From Caprella mutica (Eukaryota; Arthropoda; Malacostraca; Amphipoda; Caprellidae): DNA of 64,000 bases. Each line of letters begins with the position of its first letter. Position 1 is the first letter of the stretch. This document shows, piece after piece, positions 22,923 to 34,099 of this stretch. The DNA lies in contig CANNZV010000255.1 in assembly GCA_947561585.1 (NCBI GenBank), positions 124,001 to 188,000 on the forward strand, written 5' to 3'. The translations under genes were made by a program, and so were the position numbers. The notes under the pieces were generated by a model that saw nothing but the letters and a program-made list of their open reading frames with translations, made no database searches and was not told the DNA's origin.

Positions 22923-23065
22923 GCATTAATTTGAAAGAGACATCAAAAGAAAAGAGACATCAATGAAAATAGTCATCAGTTGAGAAGAGGCCTCAATTGA
23001 AAAGAGACATAAGTTGAAAAGAGGAATAAGTTGAAAAGAGGAATCAGTTGACAAGAGGTATCAGT
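22923..23065. repeat. 17-bp tandem repeat
   Basis: Seven to eight units resemble AGGAATCAGTTGAAAAG, with drift to AGACATCA versions on the left. Confidence 0.75.
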
Positions 23066-23557
23066 TATCTGAAAGTCAAAATAAAAACCAAAATCTAATG
23101 TGCAGAATGAACACTATCTGTATTAAATAGATGGAAATCAACTTTTAGGCTATCACAAGCAAATTTAGTTCACAGAGCGATATATCATTGTTAAATCCGT
23201 TCTCAAGCCCATCTCAATAACTGCAAATGTAGTTCAATGATTGGATTCTCCATTTCGAATTATGGAGCATTTGATTGATGTTGAAAATACCGGAAGCGAT
23301 TTTTTTGTCAAATTGAAGTATTGAGAAATTCTCTCCAAAGTTCAAATTTAAGACGAAGGTTAAGCGCTAAATTTTCGAGGTAAAATCGTGAATAAATGCT
23401 GGAGTTTGTAACCGGGAGAATATTTTACGTAAAATAGAGGAACTTTGAGAAATGATGGTGAAGTATTATAAAAATATTGGTGAAATATTGTATAAATATC
23501 AGAGTATTGTAAGAAGAGTGGTGAAATATTATATGAATAAAGGTGAAATATTGGAAA

Positions 23558-24640
23558 AAAAATTAACAGTTTAGTAGTTCTTGCCCTCAATTCATGGCCG
23601 GAAAGTTTCTGCACTCAATTCCCCGCATGAAAGTTTACTGCAACTCGATTTCTCGTAACTGAATTCACCGTAGAAATTTTAAAATTCAAAATGGCACAAT
23701 TATATGAAAAATTATAACAGTAATAAGAAACTAAATAGACATGATTTAAGTTAAAAGTACATACTTGTTTAAGGGAGTATTAAATGAATATTACTGACAA
23801 TACGAAATTGAAATGATATATTAGTACTGAATATATGAAATAATGTATTATTACAGAATTTATTGAAATAATATATTATTACTGAATATATAGTTTAATA
23901 TAAATTTTGTAATTGTTGCTTCGACATTAATTTCTTTTGATGTAGTATTTGGTTATATTGTGTGTGCGTAGTGCATTTCGTTCAGAGGCTCAAGATTCTT
24001 TGATTATTTCAAAGATAAGTGGCTTGAAAGGAGGACATCGTAAGTCTCCCAAATACTCTCAAAAAATGTGGAATTTATATATTCTTTTTAGAGAAATTAG
24101 ATCAAAAACCAACAATAATGTCGAAGGGTGGAATAGGACTTTTAATGAACAAATGACTTCGGCACATTAACATCCGTGTATATAAAAGTTTTTGGTCCGC
24201 ATCAAGCAAGTGCAAAAGCTAACCGAAATCGAAAATTGAACCATTAGTTCTAGAATATGTAAGAGGCATTTCACATAATTTAAGTTATTATTTTTAATTA
24301 TTACACTGCATTATTTCCCATTAGTATTCATTTTTATTTTTTATAGTCATTTTATTGCCACGGATACTCATGGATTGAATATATGAGGAGTTTTCTTAGA
24401 CATAATGTTAAAATTATTTGATTATTTTTTCTATCCATTATATTAAATGCATCCAGTTGTCAAATCTTTTATAAACCTCAATGAAAAGTAAATATCAGTA
24501 AACCTAACTTAAATTAAAATTTATATATATGCGATGAATTGAGTTACGTTGAACTGAGTTGTGGTGAACTTCCCATGCGGTGAATTGAGTTCGAGAATTT
24601 TCCGGGGGTGAATTGAGGGCGGTGAACTTTCCTGTAATCC
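23558..24640 (+). mobile_element. MULE element 1, non-autonomous, sub-repeat arms
   Basis: The left arm (about 23558-23690) and right arm (about 24525-24640) are inverted. Each is built of alternating units of the GCGGTGAATTGAG and GCGGTGAACTTTCC types. The interior has a degenerate tandem of TATTACTGAATATATGAAAT (about 23810-23900), a transposase remnant and an AT-rich tail. The whole layout matches the inverted copy at 53.65-54.59 kb. The transposase motif places it in the Mutator-like group. A clean 9-bp target duplication could not be recognised because the ends are diverged. Confidence 0.8.
23949..24239 (+). pseudogene. MULE transposase C-terminal remnant
   Basis: The frame reads GLKGGHRKSPKYSQKMWNLY and then TNNNVEGWNRTFNEQ. 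After two in-frame stops it continues HPCI..KFLVRIKQVQKLTEIE. The pattern P.....MWN.Y....R(T)NN.VEGW...F.....HP.I..F is the signature of the C-terminal part of animal MULE transposases. The catalytic DDE core and N-terminal zinc finger are missing. A short fragment retained in a non-autonomous element suggests origin by internal deletion of an autonomous parent. Confidence 0.75.
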
Positions 24641-24672
24641 CTAAAAGGTACTAGTGTTCATTTATATATTAT

Positions 24673-24880
24673 CAGAGATGGGCATAATGTACGTTAAATT
24701 TACTCAAGTACTAAGTACATGATTATAAAATAAGTAAGTATTAGGTATATTTTAGAAAAGTATTCGAGTATTAAGAATTTAAATGTAATTAAGTATGTAT
24801 ATTTAAAATACATTCTTCACGTACTTATAAATACTTAAAATATATTTCAGAAATATAGCTAAACAGTATACAAGGGATGA
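24673..24880 (+). mobile_element. hAT-type element end (left)
   Basis: CAGAGATGGGC at 24673 is the classic end of many hAT transposons. It is followed by an AAGTACTAAGTACATG-like run of degenerate AAGTA/AGTATT repeats, typical of hAT MITE subterminal regions. The matching right end (GCCCATCTCTG) was not found, so the element is broken or too diverged. The right boundary given is approximate. Confidence 0.6.
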
Positions 24881-24889
24881 AATAAATCA

Positions 24890-25580
24890 AAACAATTCCA
24901 ATCATCAAAATATGATTCCATGTAGTACATCTCAACTGAAGTATTGTCCAGTTCTGTATATCAGTAATAACAGCGATTTTCTATGTTTAAATTCACTGAG
25001 TACAACCCCACTGGCCACATAATATGTATGCTACCCAAGCAAAGAGAAAACTTTAATAAATATTTGTAACTGATTCAAATCCAGCAAGTATTTTGGTCAA
25101 AAAATAACGTAAATGTGAATGGTTATGCCTAATACAATTATTGTAGCTAAGCTTTTGTTTATTTGTGTTTTATAATGAGACAACTCTGTGTCCCCCTTCA
25201 CACAGTGAAAAGTAAAAGAACATAACATGGGTGAGATGACTCAAATGTATTGAAAAATAAAGAGAACAAATATAAAGTACATTGTAGTTATATTTAGAAA
25301 ACAGTTAAAATAGTCCAGTTTTAAGGTATTGACAATAATTTTGATATTGTGATTATTGTCCGCCGAGTGGAGATAAATATCCTTGTTTGCATTTTCCTTT
25401 TTTACCAACAGTTTTTTATCAGTAGATTTGTGTGGAGAATTTTTTTAATGTTTCTAGTGAAGAGGTAAAATGAGTCAAATTTTCTACATTGGAAGAGATA
25501 CTGCTTCCAATTATTTTGTTTCGTCAAAGAAATTACTTCGTTCAATTTGATATACAGTAAGAAATATAATTCTTCGATGG
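24890..25580. other. Intergenic, nothing recognised
   Basis: No supported feature. Confidence 0.4.
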
Positions 25581-25587
25581 TCTATGG

Positions 25588-25935
25588 ACATTTGACTGAA
25601 CGGAATTTGGCTGAAAGACTTTTATTCAATGCGTAATGTGTATCCATATTAAGAACTGCAGCATTCGTTTAATTTTATTGTTTTTTTTTTATTTCAATGG
25701 TATTGATTTTTATAAAATGAAAATAAATTCTAACATGTTTTATGTAATACAATATGTTAAGTTACTTAAGAAATATTACTATCCAGTTTGTGCTTTCAAA
25801 ATAAAAATCTTTCGGCTAAATGACCGTTCGCCAAATGACTTTCAATCAAATGTCATTCGGTGAAGTGTCATTGGGTGAAGTGTCATTGGGTGATGTGTCA
25901 TTGGGTGAAGTGTCTTTGGACCAACTGTCCGTCGA
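25588..25935. mobile_element. Small sub-repeat foldback element (GTGAAGTGTCATT units)
   Basis: The left arm (about 25588-25627) reads GACATTTGACTGAACGGAAT then TTGGCTGAAAGAC. The right arm (about 25805-25935) contains its reverse complement pattern and then 15-bp tandem units of CATTGGGTGAAGTGT. The right arm is longer because its units have expanded. The style resembles MULE elements with sub-repeated ends. The interior of about 175 bp is AT-rich and non-coding. Confidence 0.6.
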
Positions 25936-25939
25936 ACAC

Positions 25940-27410
25940 AAAACATACGTACATCTCTGTAATTGGGAACAGATCAGCCTTGCCCAATATAATAGACTAT
26001 GTTCTTCTGATACGTAATACGATATCAGGAAACATTGGATATATTCACAGATGGAAAACAAGAATAATTGGATTAAAGCGTCGTACTCATGTGGATTCTA
26101 TTCACAGTTGGAGATGCAAGAGCAGTATTCGAAGACAGAATATTGTAGTAACAACCTGGAAGTATCCTGGCTAATCTTAGAAAAAAGTTGACAAATATGG
26201 TTTATAATTCTAAACAGTGATTTCTAGTTAAGCCAAACAAAGCGATAGGTCTTTTTTGTGTATGACTATTGCCTGACAGTTTATTGCATAATATATATCC
26301 CATTGAGAACAAAACGCTTGTTATTTAAGGTCACACTCTTTGCCATTTACCTTTTGGAATAATTTCATCTCTTGAATTATTCAGCAAGTGTAAGTAAAAG
26401 TAGATCAATTTTCTCAATCTCTTCGACATCCGATATCGAAGATGACGCCAGGTGGTTCAGTTCATATTGGTGAAAAGAAACAGAATGTCTGAGTGACACT
26501 TAAAGTGATGGGCCAAACTGGTGTACATTTTGCTGAAAAATACCAGAAGAATTATAAAATGTAAAATTTTGTGATGAAAAACATAGATAGCAATTGTTGA
26601 TTTTATTCATGATTGTATTTATTTGATTAACTGAATAATGAACAATTTTTTCATAAAATATAACTTTAACTTTCATCCAAAACTTTTCAATTATTGCCGT
26701 GATTAATCTTATAGAGTGAATATTTATTTTGAAACTTCAAAAACGAAATTTGAAAAGCTTATATTTATATTACATTAGCTTAATGCACTAACATATTTGT
26801 TCTTATTGTATTGCACCATCTCGTAAATATCCTCCAAATCCTGATAAATTTTTATATAGACTGCTTTAGAGTCTTCACATCAGATGATTAGAACTCAGAT
26901 CGCTGAAATTGTTTCATATGAAACGGGTGTAAGAACAGTGAATTGTCAATTAGTTAAAATTTCCACTAAATTTTTCAATAAGTAAAATCAAACTTTCTTA
27001 TCTTCAAGTGAGAAAATCAATTTATCAAAATTCAGAATGAGGTAGATTTTATGACTATGTAGATATATATTTTTTTATTTTTATCGCATATAGAAAGTAA
27101 ATAGAAATACTGATGTGATAGATAAAACTGCAATGTGAATGATTTATAAAGTATCCAAATTTGGGTAAAACGAAGGGTTATATAAAAAATAATATATATA
27201 ACAGATGACATAAATCTTGACATCAAAAGACGACAAAATGGACACAACAGCAGAAGACAGGACACCCGACACCATCAAAAAAAATATGAAATAGATACAC
27301 CGTACAAACACACATCATAAACATAGTGGACAAAATATAAGGGTAGGTAAGAACGAGTTATCCAAATCTTTAATTACACATCATTTAACTTACTTAGAGC
27401 TACTGACGGA
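25940..27410. other. Intergenic, nothing firm
   Basis: The frame at 25860-26174 starts inside the preceding tandem repeat and its downstream part has no recognised motif. 26400-26520 is slightly GC-richer but not convincingly coding. Confidence 0.35.
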
Positions 27411-27439
27411 TAGTTTGGGAGTAATTCAGGAGTGTCCAC

Positions 27440-27850
27440 TTATTCATAATGTCTCAGAGGTTTCCAGCGATGGTGGCGTGCCGTCAATAAGCTCACTTAC
27501 AAGCATCTTCGATCTTTTGAAGTTTTTCTCATCTGTGACTACAGAAATAATTTATCGCTTGTTGAATTTGTTGGGCCTGACCCCACGATCCATCACCAGC
27601 ACTCTCTGGGTGGTTGACTGGCAAACATGTGGCTCTTTAGCAAGTTCTCCAGTGATTCTTCCAAAATTTCGTCTCAATTTTTCTCTGATGTTCTTAATGA
27701 ATTTATCTTTCTTATAGACCTCTATAAGGTGCTCCTGACCTTTGGTAAACAGCTACTAGTCTCTTTGGATATTTTTACCGCCCAAGTGACTCACTCGCAT
27801 GTTCCTTTCATCTCCAAAAAAATTGAGGCTGACAATTGCTTTCATTGTTA
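27440..27850 (-). pseudogene. mariner-like transposase N-terminal remnant
   Basis: Reading the minus strand from 27850, a broken frame gives KDKFIKNIREKLRRNFGRIT, then GELAKEPHVCQSTTQRVLV, then a stop, then VVTDEKNFKRSKMLVSEL. This matches the second helix-turn-helix half of mariner transposases (RxxLRRNPxRS..xLAxE....S..TxxRxL....KxxKR...LT...KxxRxxRxKxLLxxL). The catalytic DDD/E domain is absent. Stops and drift beyond about 27540 show long decay. Element ends were not identified. Confidence 0.6.
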
Positions 27851-27859
27851 GAATACTAT

Positions 27860-29960
27860 TAATCTAGGACGAACACACTTTAAATCTGTAATTAAAACTG
27901 ATTATTGAGTAATCGGGTAAAGCTTGTTAACTTAATATAGTTTATAGTCCACACTTAGCTGGGCCAGCCTGAACAATTCTCCAGTGGCACAGCGCTACTG
28001 ATGTTGAGATAGCCTCCGAGAACATAATTTGATCAGACATTTTTGTTGCTTGAATATACGTAAAAACTTCTCATGAATGATGCGATGTCGTTGCGTACCA
28101 GATATGTTACAGCAAAATACTTTTTGGTATACACAAATAATTGAATATATTAATGAATAGTTTTGACCACATATATGCATGAATAGTAAAATGATTAATT
28201 AAGCTATGTTCAAAATGAAATGTTTTGAATGACTTACCCCAAACATAACTTTCAGTCATTTGATAGAATTCACAAACCCATGTTAAAATATATGCATTAT
28301 ACCTAGAGTTATTTGAGTTCAAACTGAGTTGTGGTCATTTTTACCCAACTATAAATAAACGGGTTTCTAAGTTTAAATAATTCTTTATTGATTCTTTAAA
28401 CAAAGTATGTTAGTTGTATTAGTTGCATCCTCATTAAGAAAAAGTTTTTGGAATTTAACAAACAAAATAATATGTATAATGTAAATACATTATTTGTGTC
28501 GTAATAAATAATTTATTATGTAATTATGTACTTATAAATCTTTTTCCCAGTCTAACATTTCATATAGTTTTACAATTAATTAACTCATTAATGATAGTTT
28601 AAACAGTGCTGTGAGGTTCATAAATTATGATCTGATAATGCGTTAGTATTTTATCTTAATATGGTAAATTTTCTGTTCAAGTATCTGTGATACAAAACAA
28701 ACAATATAGACGAGATATATCCTGGTTGAATTTCATTATGTGTTTGCTATCATTTCAAGATGTTAGGTGAAGATTTCTACAAAGTAATTGTATCAGAAAT
28801 GGAAGTAGAATAGTTTTGAATTACTGTAAGATAAGGAAATTATGAAACTATGTCATCGTTGTAGCGAACTAATGAAATCTGTCCAGAGAAGAAATAGAAA
28901 AGGTAAAATGACGGTATTGTCAGTTGTCACAATGCTTTCAAAGTAAAAAAAAATCCTTTGAGTGTTTATTTTCATATATTAATTGCCTATTCATAAGCTA
29001 GTAGGATGTAGTTTATATAACGATATTTTTGTTAAGTATTTCCATACTAAGGCTCTGCATATGTGAATTATTTCTGCAAATCATTTTTTCTTTGGTATCT
29101 CATATACGTATATCCCTTATATGTGCTAATAAATTCAAACCATATCACATGCCAAACCAGTAATCCTCAAACTTGAAGGGAAATTAACAGTTTTTTGATA
29201 GTTTACTAATTCTTTCTACTTTTCATTTCTCTAATAAATTGATGCGAAATATATCGACACTATTATCCTATCAAAGTCTTTAAAAGTCAATCTTTAAATT
29301 AAAAACAGGATTTCATAAAATGAAGTAAGGGTCAACCAATGTTTGGAGACATCTTTATCCGATTAAAATATCTCGATAATTACGCTCCAAGATTAACCAT
29401 CAAAGCCGATTAATTAATTAAAAGATACCTTCATAATATAGAGAAAAAAAAATGGAAGGGAAATGAGTGATCATTAATTTTCAATCATTTAAAAAATACT
29501 ACTGATTTATAAAAAATATTTCAATTCAGTTAATAATAGATTATTGCAAATATCATTATATTTCCAGAGATTTTAATTTCAATCATGGAGAATTCAGTTA
29601 ATTGAAAGATTTGAAACACTTTTTTCAATTCAAATAATGTATAAATATCATAGAGGTAGTAAAGCCTCAAATTCAAATTTGAATTTTTAGTTATTCATTT
29701 TAGAGATTGGATAAAAAGTTCACGTAACTAAAATATAACTTTGACGTAAGATGGCTTGCCTTGAGTAACAGTGCCAAGAACTATGATTTTTGATGAATGA
29801 ACTACTGAAAAAAATGCACATGAAACATTATTTTGTACTCCAATATTACACCATCTCATTAATAGACAATATCGTAAAAAAACTCAGAGCTTCGATAACC
29901 TCTGGTATTTCACCATATTACCGAAAATTGGGTAATGAATCAAAAACCTTCAAATTTTAA
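27860..29960. other. Intergenic, nothing recognised
   Basis: AT-rich with only short frames on either strand. Confidence 0.4.
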
Positions 29961-29968
29961 TTAAAATA

Positions 29969-30215
29969 CAGTAAAACTCCTGAGTTATGAAGTTCTTTGT
30001 TATGAAGTACTCGAGTAATGAAGGACCCGAATTATGAAGTACTTTCTATTTTTATGTTATAGAAAACGATAGTCGTGAACAAATTTAGTCCTACTTATCC
30101 CTCAAAACCATAGTTTTTTCCACGATTTAATTATGGAAAACTATCAGTATCCCTGAGTTGTGAAGTGGCTCCGAGTTATGAATTAACAATACTTCATAGC
30201 TCAGGAGTTTCACTT
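29969..30215. mobile_element. 247-bp MITE, pogo/Tigger-like ends
   Basis: The left end CAGTAAAACTCCTGAGTTATG and the right end (AAGTGAAACTCCTGAGCTATG as reverse complement) pair over about 25 bp. They are flanked by TA (29967-29968 and 30216-30217). CAGTNAAACTCC-type ends and TA duplication fit pogo-type Tc1/mariner relatives. The interior repeats a GTTATGAAGTACTCGAG-like unit about five times, in direct orientation on the left and again near the right. Confidence 0.75.
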
Positions 30216-30219
30216 TAGT

Positions 30220-30775
30220 AGTAGATGTAGCTCTGGAGATCGTGTTTCCTATTGTTCATTTTCTCATTGAATATCTAACTTAAATATTTACCGAAGAAGA
30301 TCATCACCTGGACCTCTTTATCCTGTCAGTTGTATATTTACGCTACCCTTCAAGGCAATGCTCTATTGGGAAAACAGTTAGATGCGATCTGCAGTGAGAT
30401 GTAAAGTTAGCCAAAGAATGAATTCAGAAGAGGTCTCTCGAATCAATACTGTTACAAGCATAATTCTGATTTTTTTGAACTGTGCTCTATCCAACTGATT
30501 CCATAACATCTATGTATTACTAATGGAAACTATTAATATTTATTTGAAGATATCATGAAAGGCTAAAACTTTGTACATTCTTCGAAATTTGAGCTGAGTA
30601 GTATGAACCGTTAGAAGATTTCGTTTTGACTAGAAAATACAAGAGAGCCTCGGATGGAAGAGTAAATGTAAATGAAAAAGATATGGTGAATTGCTTCAAA
30701 GTAAAATATGTCAATTTCCTGAAATGTTTAATGATACGGATCACACTGGAAGAAAATATTATTACTAACTTATTC
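30220..30775. other. Intergenic, nothing recognised
   Basis: Overlapping short frames on both strands at 30553-30838 have no recognised motif. Confidence 0.35.
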
Positions 30776-30777
30776 AT

Positions 30778-30915
30778 CATTATTACCTTCAATTATTACT
30801 ACATTAAATTATTACTATCTTTAATTAATACTTCCTAATTACTATTGTAAATTATTACTACCTTATCTACCTTATTACTATCCGAAATTATTACTACCTT
30901 GAGTTATTATGGTAT
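30778..30915. repeat. Low-complexity AATTATTACTACCTT tandem
   Basis: Degenerate units of about 15 bp containing ATTATTACTA recur seven to eight times. Confidence 0.6.
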
Positions 30916-30919
30916 TAGT

Positions 30920-33895
30920 AATTAATATCACTTTGGTAATCTAACCCATTGCAGATCAATTGTTTTACCATTTTTAACAATATAGGCTCTCCGATTTTCT
31001 ATCACTTTTCTTTGCATACATCTTCCCATTGGAGAGGAGCTAGAATTTGGTGCGATGGAGTGCTGACGCTGGGCGAGGATACTTGTATTTACAGTTTAAA
31101 GAGGTCTTTGTACTGAGCTGCATGTTTGATAAACGGACAATAAAATAGCGTCCGCTGTACGAGATTTACTTGTATGAACTTAAATCTATGAAAAGGTATT
31201 CTTTGTTCCCTCCAAATTCTTGCAAAGTTGTATTCTATAACTAACTTTATCAAAGTAAATTACTATTAATTAACCAAAATAAATAAAATAAAATCATACT
31301 TATAAATTGTATCAATATGAGATGAGGCGATCATTATTCAATTATTCTTCTTCAATCCAGCAGAACTCGATTCCCAGCCACAACTCCGTTTCAGAATCAT
31401 AAGACATTTCCTCAAAATATCCAAAAGCGAACAGAATCAAATTTTCAGCTCAAAGTTACATTCAAATCTCCTAAGAATTAAGGTTAAGTTATGTAGGTCA
31501 ATAGAAAATCATGGGATTCTATTGATTGAATGCATTATGTGAGGATTGTTGAAAGTTAAATTTTTGCCGATCTTTCGTTAAATGTTTATTTTACTTTTTA
31601 ACCTATTATTAATTTTTTGCAAATTTGAATCAATAATTATATATATTCAAGTTATTCACCAGGTTAATTCATATTCTTTATTTGCTGTCGATAGAAAACT
31701 GTCTCATGCAGAAATAATCTCCCACTGATCAAATAATTGAATTAACAATATTTGGAAAATATTTGAAGATTGTAAACAACTCTTTGAACATCAATCTCAT
31801 CCTCCAATCATTCATTTTTCAAAAACTGCGTGAAAGATGAAGTTGTTTTCACTGATATTATTAATTGAAGAAGAAATCTTTGGAGAAGAAATATTCTTGG
31901 AAATCATTTCATAATTATAGTGCAATTATTATAGGAGCAGTTCACTTATGAATTAATTATCTAATAGATTAATTTGTACAGAATTCAAATTTCAAATTCT
32001 GTAAAGAATCTAATCAATTTAAAATCTATCACTATTCTTACCTATGATGTACACTACGTTTCAAGCTTTTAGGAAGAAGTGTTTTGCTGTGATAAAACTT
32101 GCTATTTGGCTTATAATTTTAAGTAAATATAAAAATCCTTGATAGGTAACTATGTATAACTTTAGAAGAAATCCATCAGAGTACAACTTGTAATGTGATA
32201 TTTTTTCTGTATTATTCTTATATGCTGATGGTATTCAACATAATAAAAAAGTCGTCGCCCTTGTATTCTGAGAGTGAAAAAGCTTTGATAATATCTATTT
32301 TTGCTGTCGGAGATAGTGGTAGTTCAATTTCAGAGAATCATTGCCATGACCCACATACAGCGCTGAAGATTATTGTTGATCCCCTGAAGATGATTACTCG
32401 TTAGAATAGAGTCACATGCAAAGAAGCTATTACACAAAACCTATTAATGATCGAGAAAAACTGAAGGGCTACCTTTTGACAACAAGTGATGCATTTTTTA
32501 AGATACATTGAATGGAAAAAATGGATCTACTCGGTGTATGATTCTGAAATTAATTATCTAATTTGTCTCTAATGTCTCCCTTGAGATAAAAATAAGAAAT
32601 CAAGGTTACTATGGACAATGAAATATATTAAGATGATTTCCATACAGTACTCTTCATAGACGAAATACATGCCAATCACGAAATACATGCCTTGACACTG
32701 TTGGACATAAACTTGGTTTATGGCTCATCACGGCGCCAACAAATTGTTGAAAAATATATATATATATATTTGAAATTAAATTGAATTTATTACAGGTAAA
32801 GCTGGTAGAACGGACGATATCAAAACAGACTCTCTCTATAAAGGACCAAAAATACCCGATTTAAGAGACACGCATCTCCTAAAACGACCTCTCAAATTTA
32901 TATAGTTTACCAAATATGTGATTCGTCTACCAAGTATATATTCATATTTTAATCATATTAAAAGAGATATCAAAATTTACAATTAAACATCAACGTACTG
33001 TTTTTCAGACTTTAGCTAATTAGATTTATTACCTTTTTCCTTCCAACAAACATATATATTTATTTATTATTTTTTATTTCGAGCGAGAGTCTTTTCCAAC
33101 AACGTTCATTTAAAATAATCAAATTACACATACTTTTAATTAATAATGCACATTGGCCATTAATTTCAGCTGACAATAAATATTATTTACATATGGTATT
33201 TTAATAATATTTGTTATTTTATTATTGTAATTCATATTTTAAATTCTCTTAATACCAATTCTCTACATTATCAGATTAATTAACAAGACAAGCAAGGCTC
33301 GCTGCAGTCCAAATCGTTAATCTTGACATGAAGAAGGATTCATGGGGATTAGATATGTCTGAGGAAATGTTTGGTTAGATTGATGTGAGGGATGTAATAA
33401 GAGGGAGAGGTTGCCCAATATTTATTATTGATAAAACTAGAATTAAACTGCAATAATTCGAATATTATAAAACTATAATTTACTTTGATTAATCAATTAA
33501 TACAACGAAATAAAAAAAAAATCACATCAATGTAATGTGTCTTACAAAAATTATATCATCCAGTAAATAATTTATAGTTTTGTCAAACGAAGTAAACTGC
33601 TGGGACTATTTTTTAACACCAACACCTGGTGATGGTTTTTACAATGCATAACATTATTTATATGATTTGCTTACTATTGAATTCAAATTTTCTCTGCTCC
33701 ATCTTCCTGTGACAATTTATTAGTGTTTCCTTAGCGTATTTTTGTGGACATAAATTACTGTAGTAAAAGTCTGGTGCATCATCTTGATGGTAGGAAGTGA
33801 CCTTGTACCTTCACTGAAAGTGTTGTAATTACCAATTATATTTATTAAACATCATGTATTTCAAAGGACTGGAGGATAGTTGTATCGTCAAATAT
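30920..33895. other. Long stretch without a supported gene
   Basis: 31010-31180 is relatively GC-rich (CTGACGCTGGGCGAGG) and 32195-32404 holds a 69-codon frame with an SGSSISENHCHDPH segment. Neither shows a recognisable domain or splice context. 32810-32890 carries ATAAAGGACCAAAAATACCC-like repeated units that may be an orphan transposon end. Confidence 0.35.
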
Positions 33896-33899
33896 ATTA

Positions 33900-34093
33900 C
33901 ACTACAACAAGATATATCACTCTCGGCAATTTCTGTTTTAAAAAGCGCCATATGGATTTGAAAGCGGGAACTAAAGTTACAATAACATATTATTAAACAA
34001 ACCAAGTATTGTTGTTTCTCTAGTTCTCAATTCCAAATCCAGGTGGCGCTTTTTAAAACAGAAATTGTAGAGAGTAGTGTATCTTGTTGTAGT
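33900..34093. mobile_element. ~194-bp MITE with ~75-bp inverted repeats
   Basis: The ends ACTACAACAAGATA (33901) and TATCTTGTTGTAGT (34092) are perfect inverses. Complementarity continues inward through TTTCTGTTTTAAAAAGCGCC and the GGATTTG/CAAATCC blocks, leaving a short AT-rich loop. There is no coding capacity. The near-palindromic layout would form a long hairpin if transcribed. The target duplication is unclear. Confidence 0.8.
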
Positions 34094-34099
34094 ATGTAT

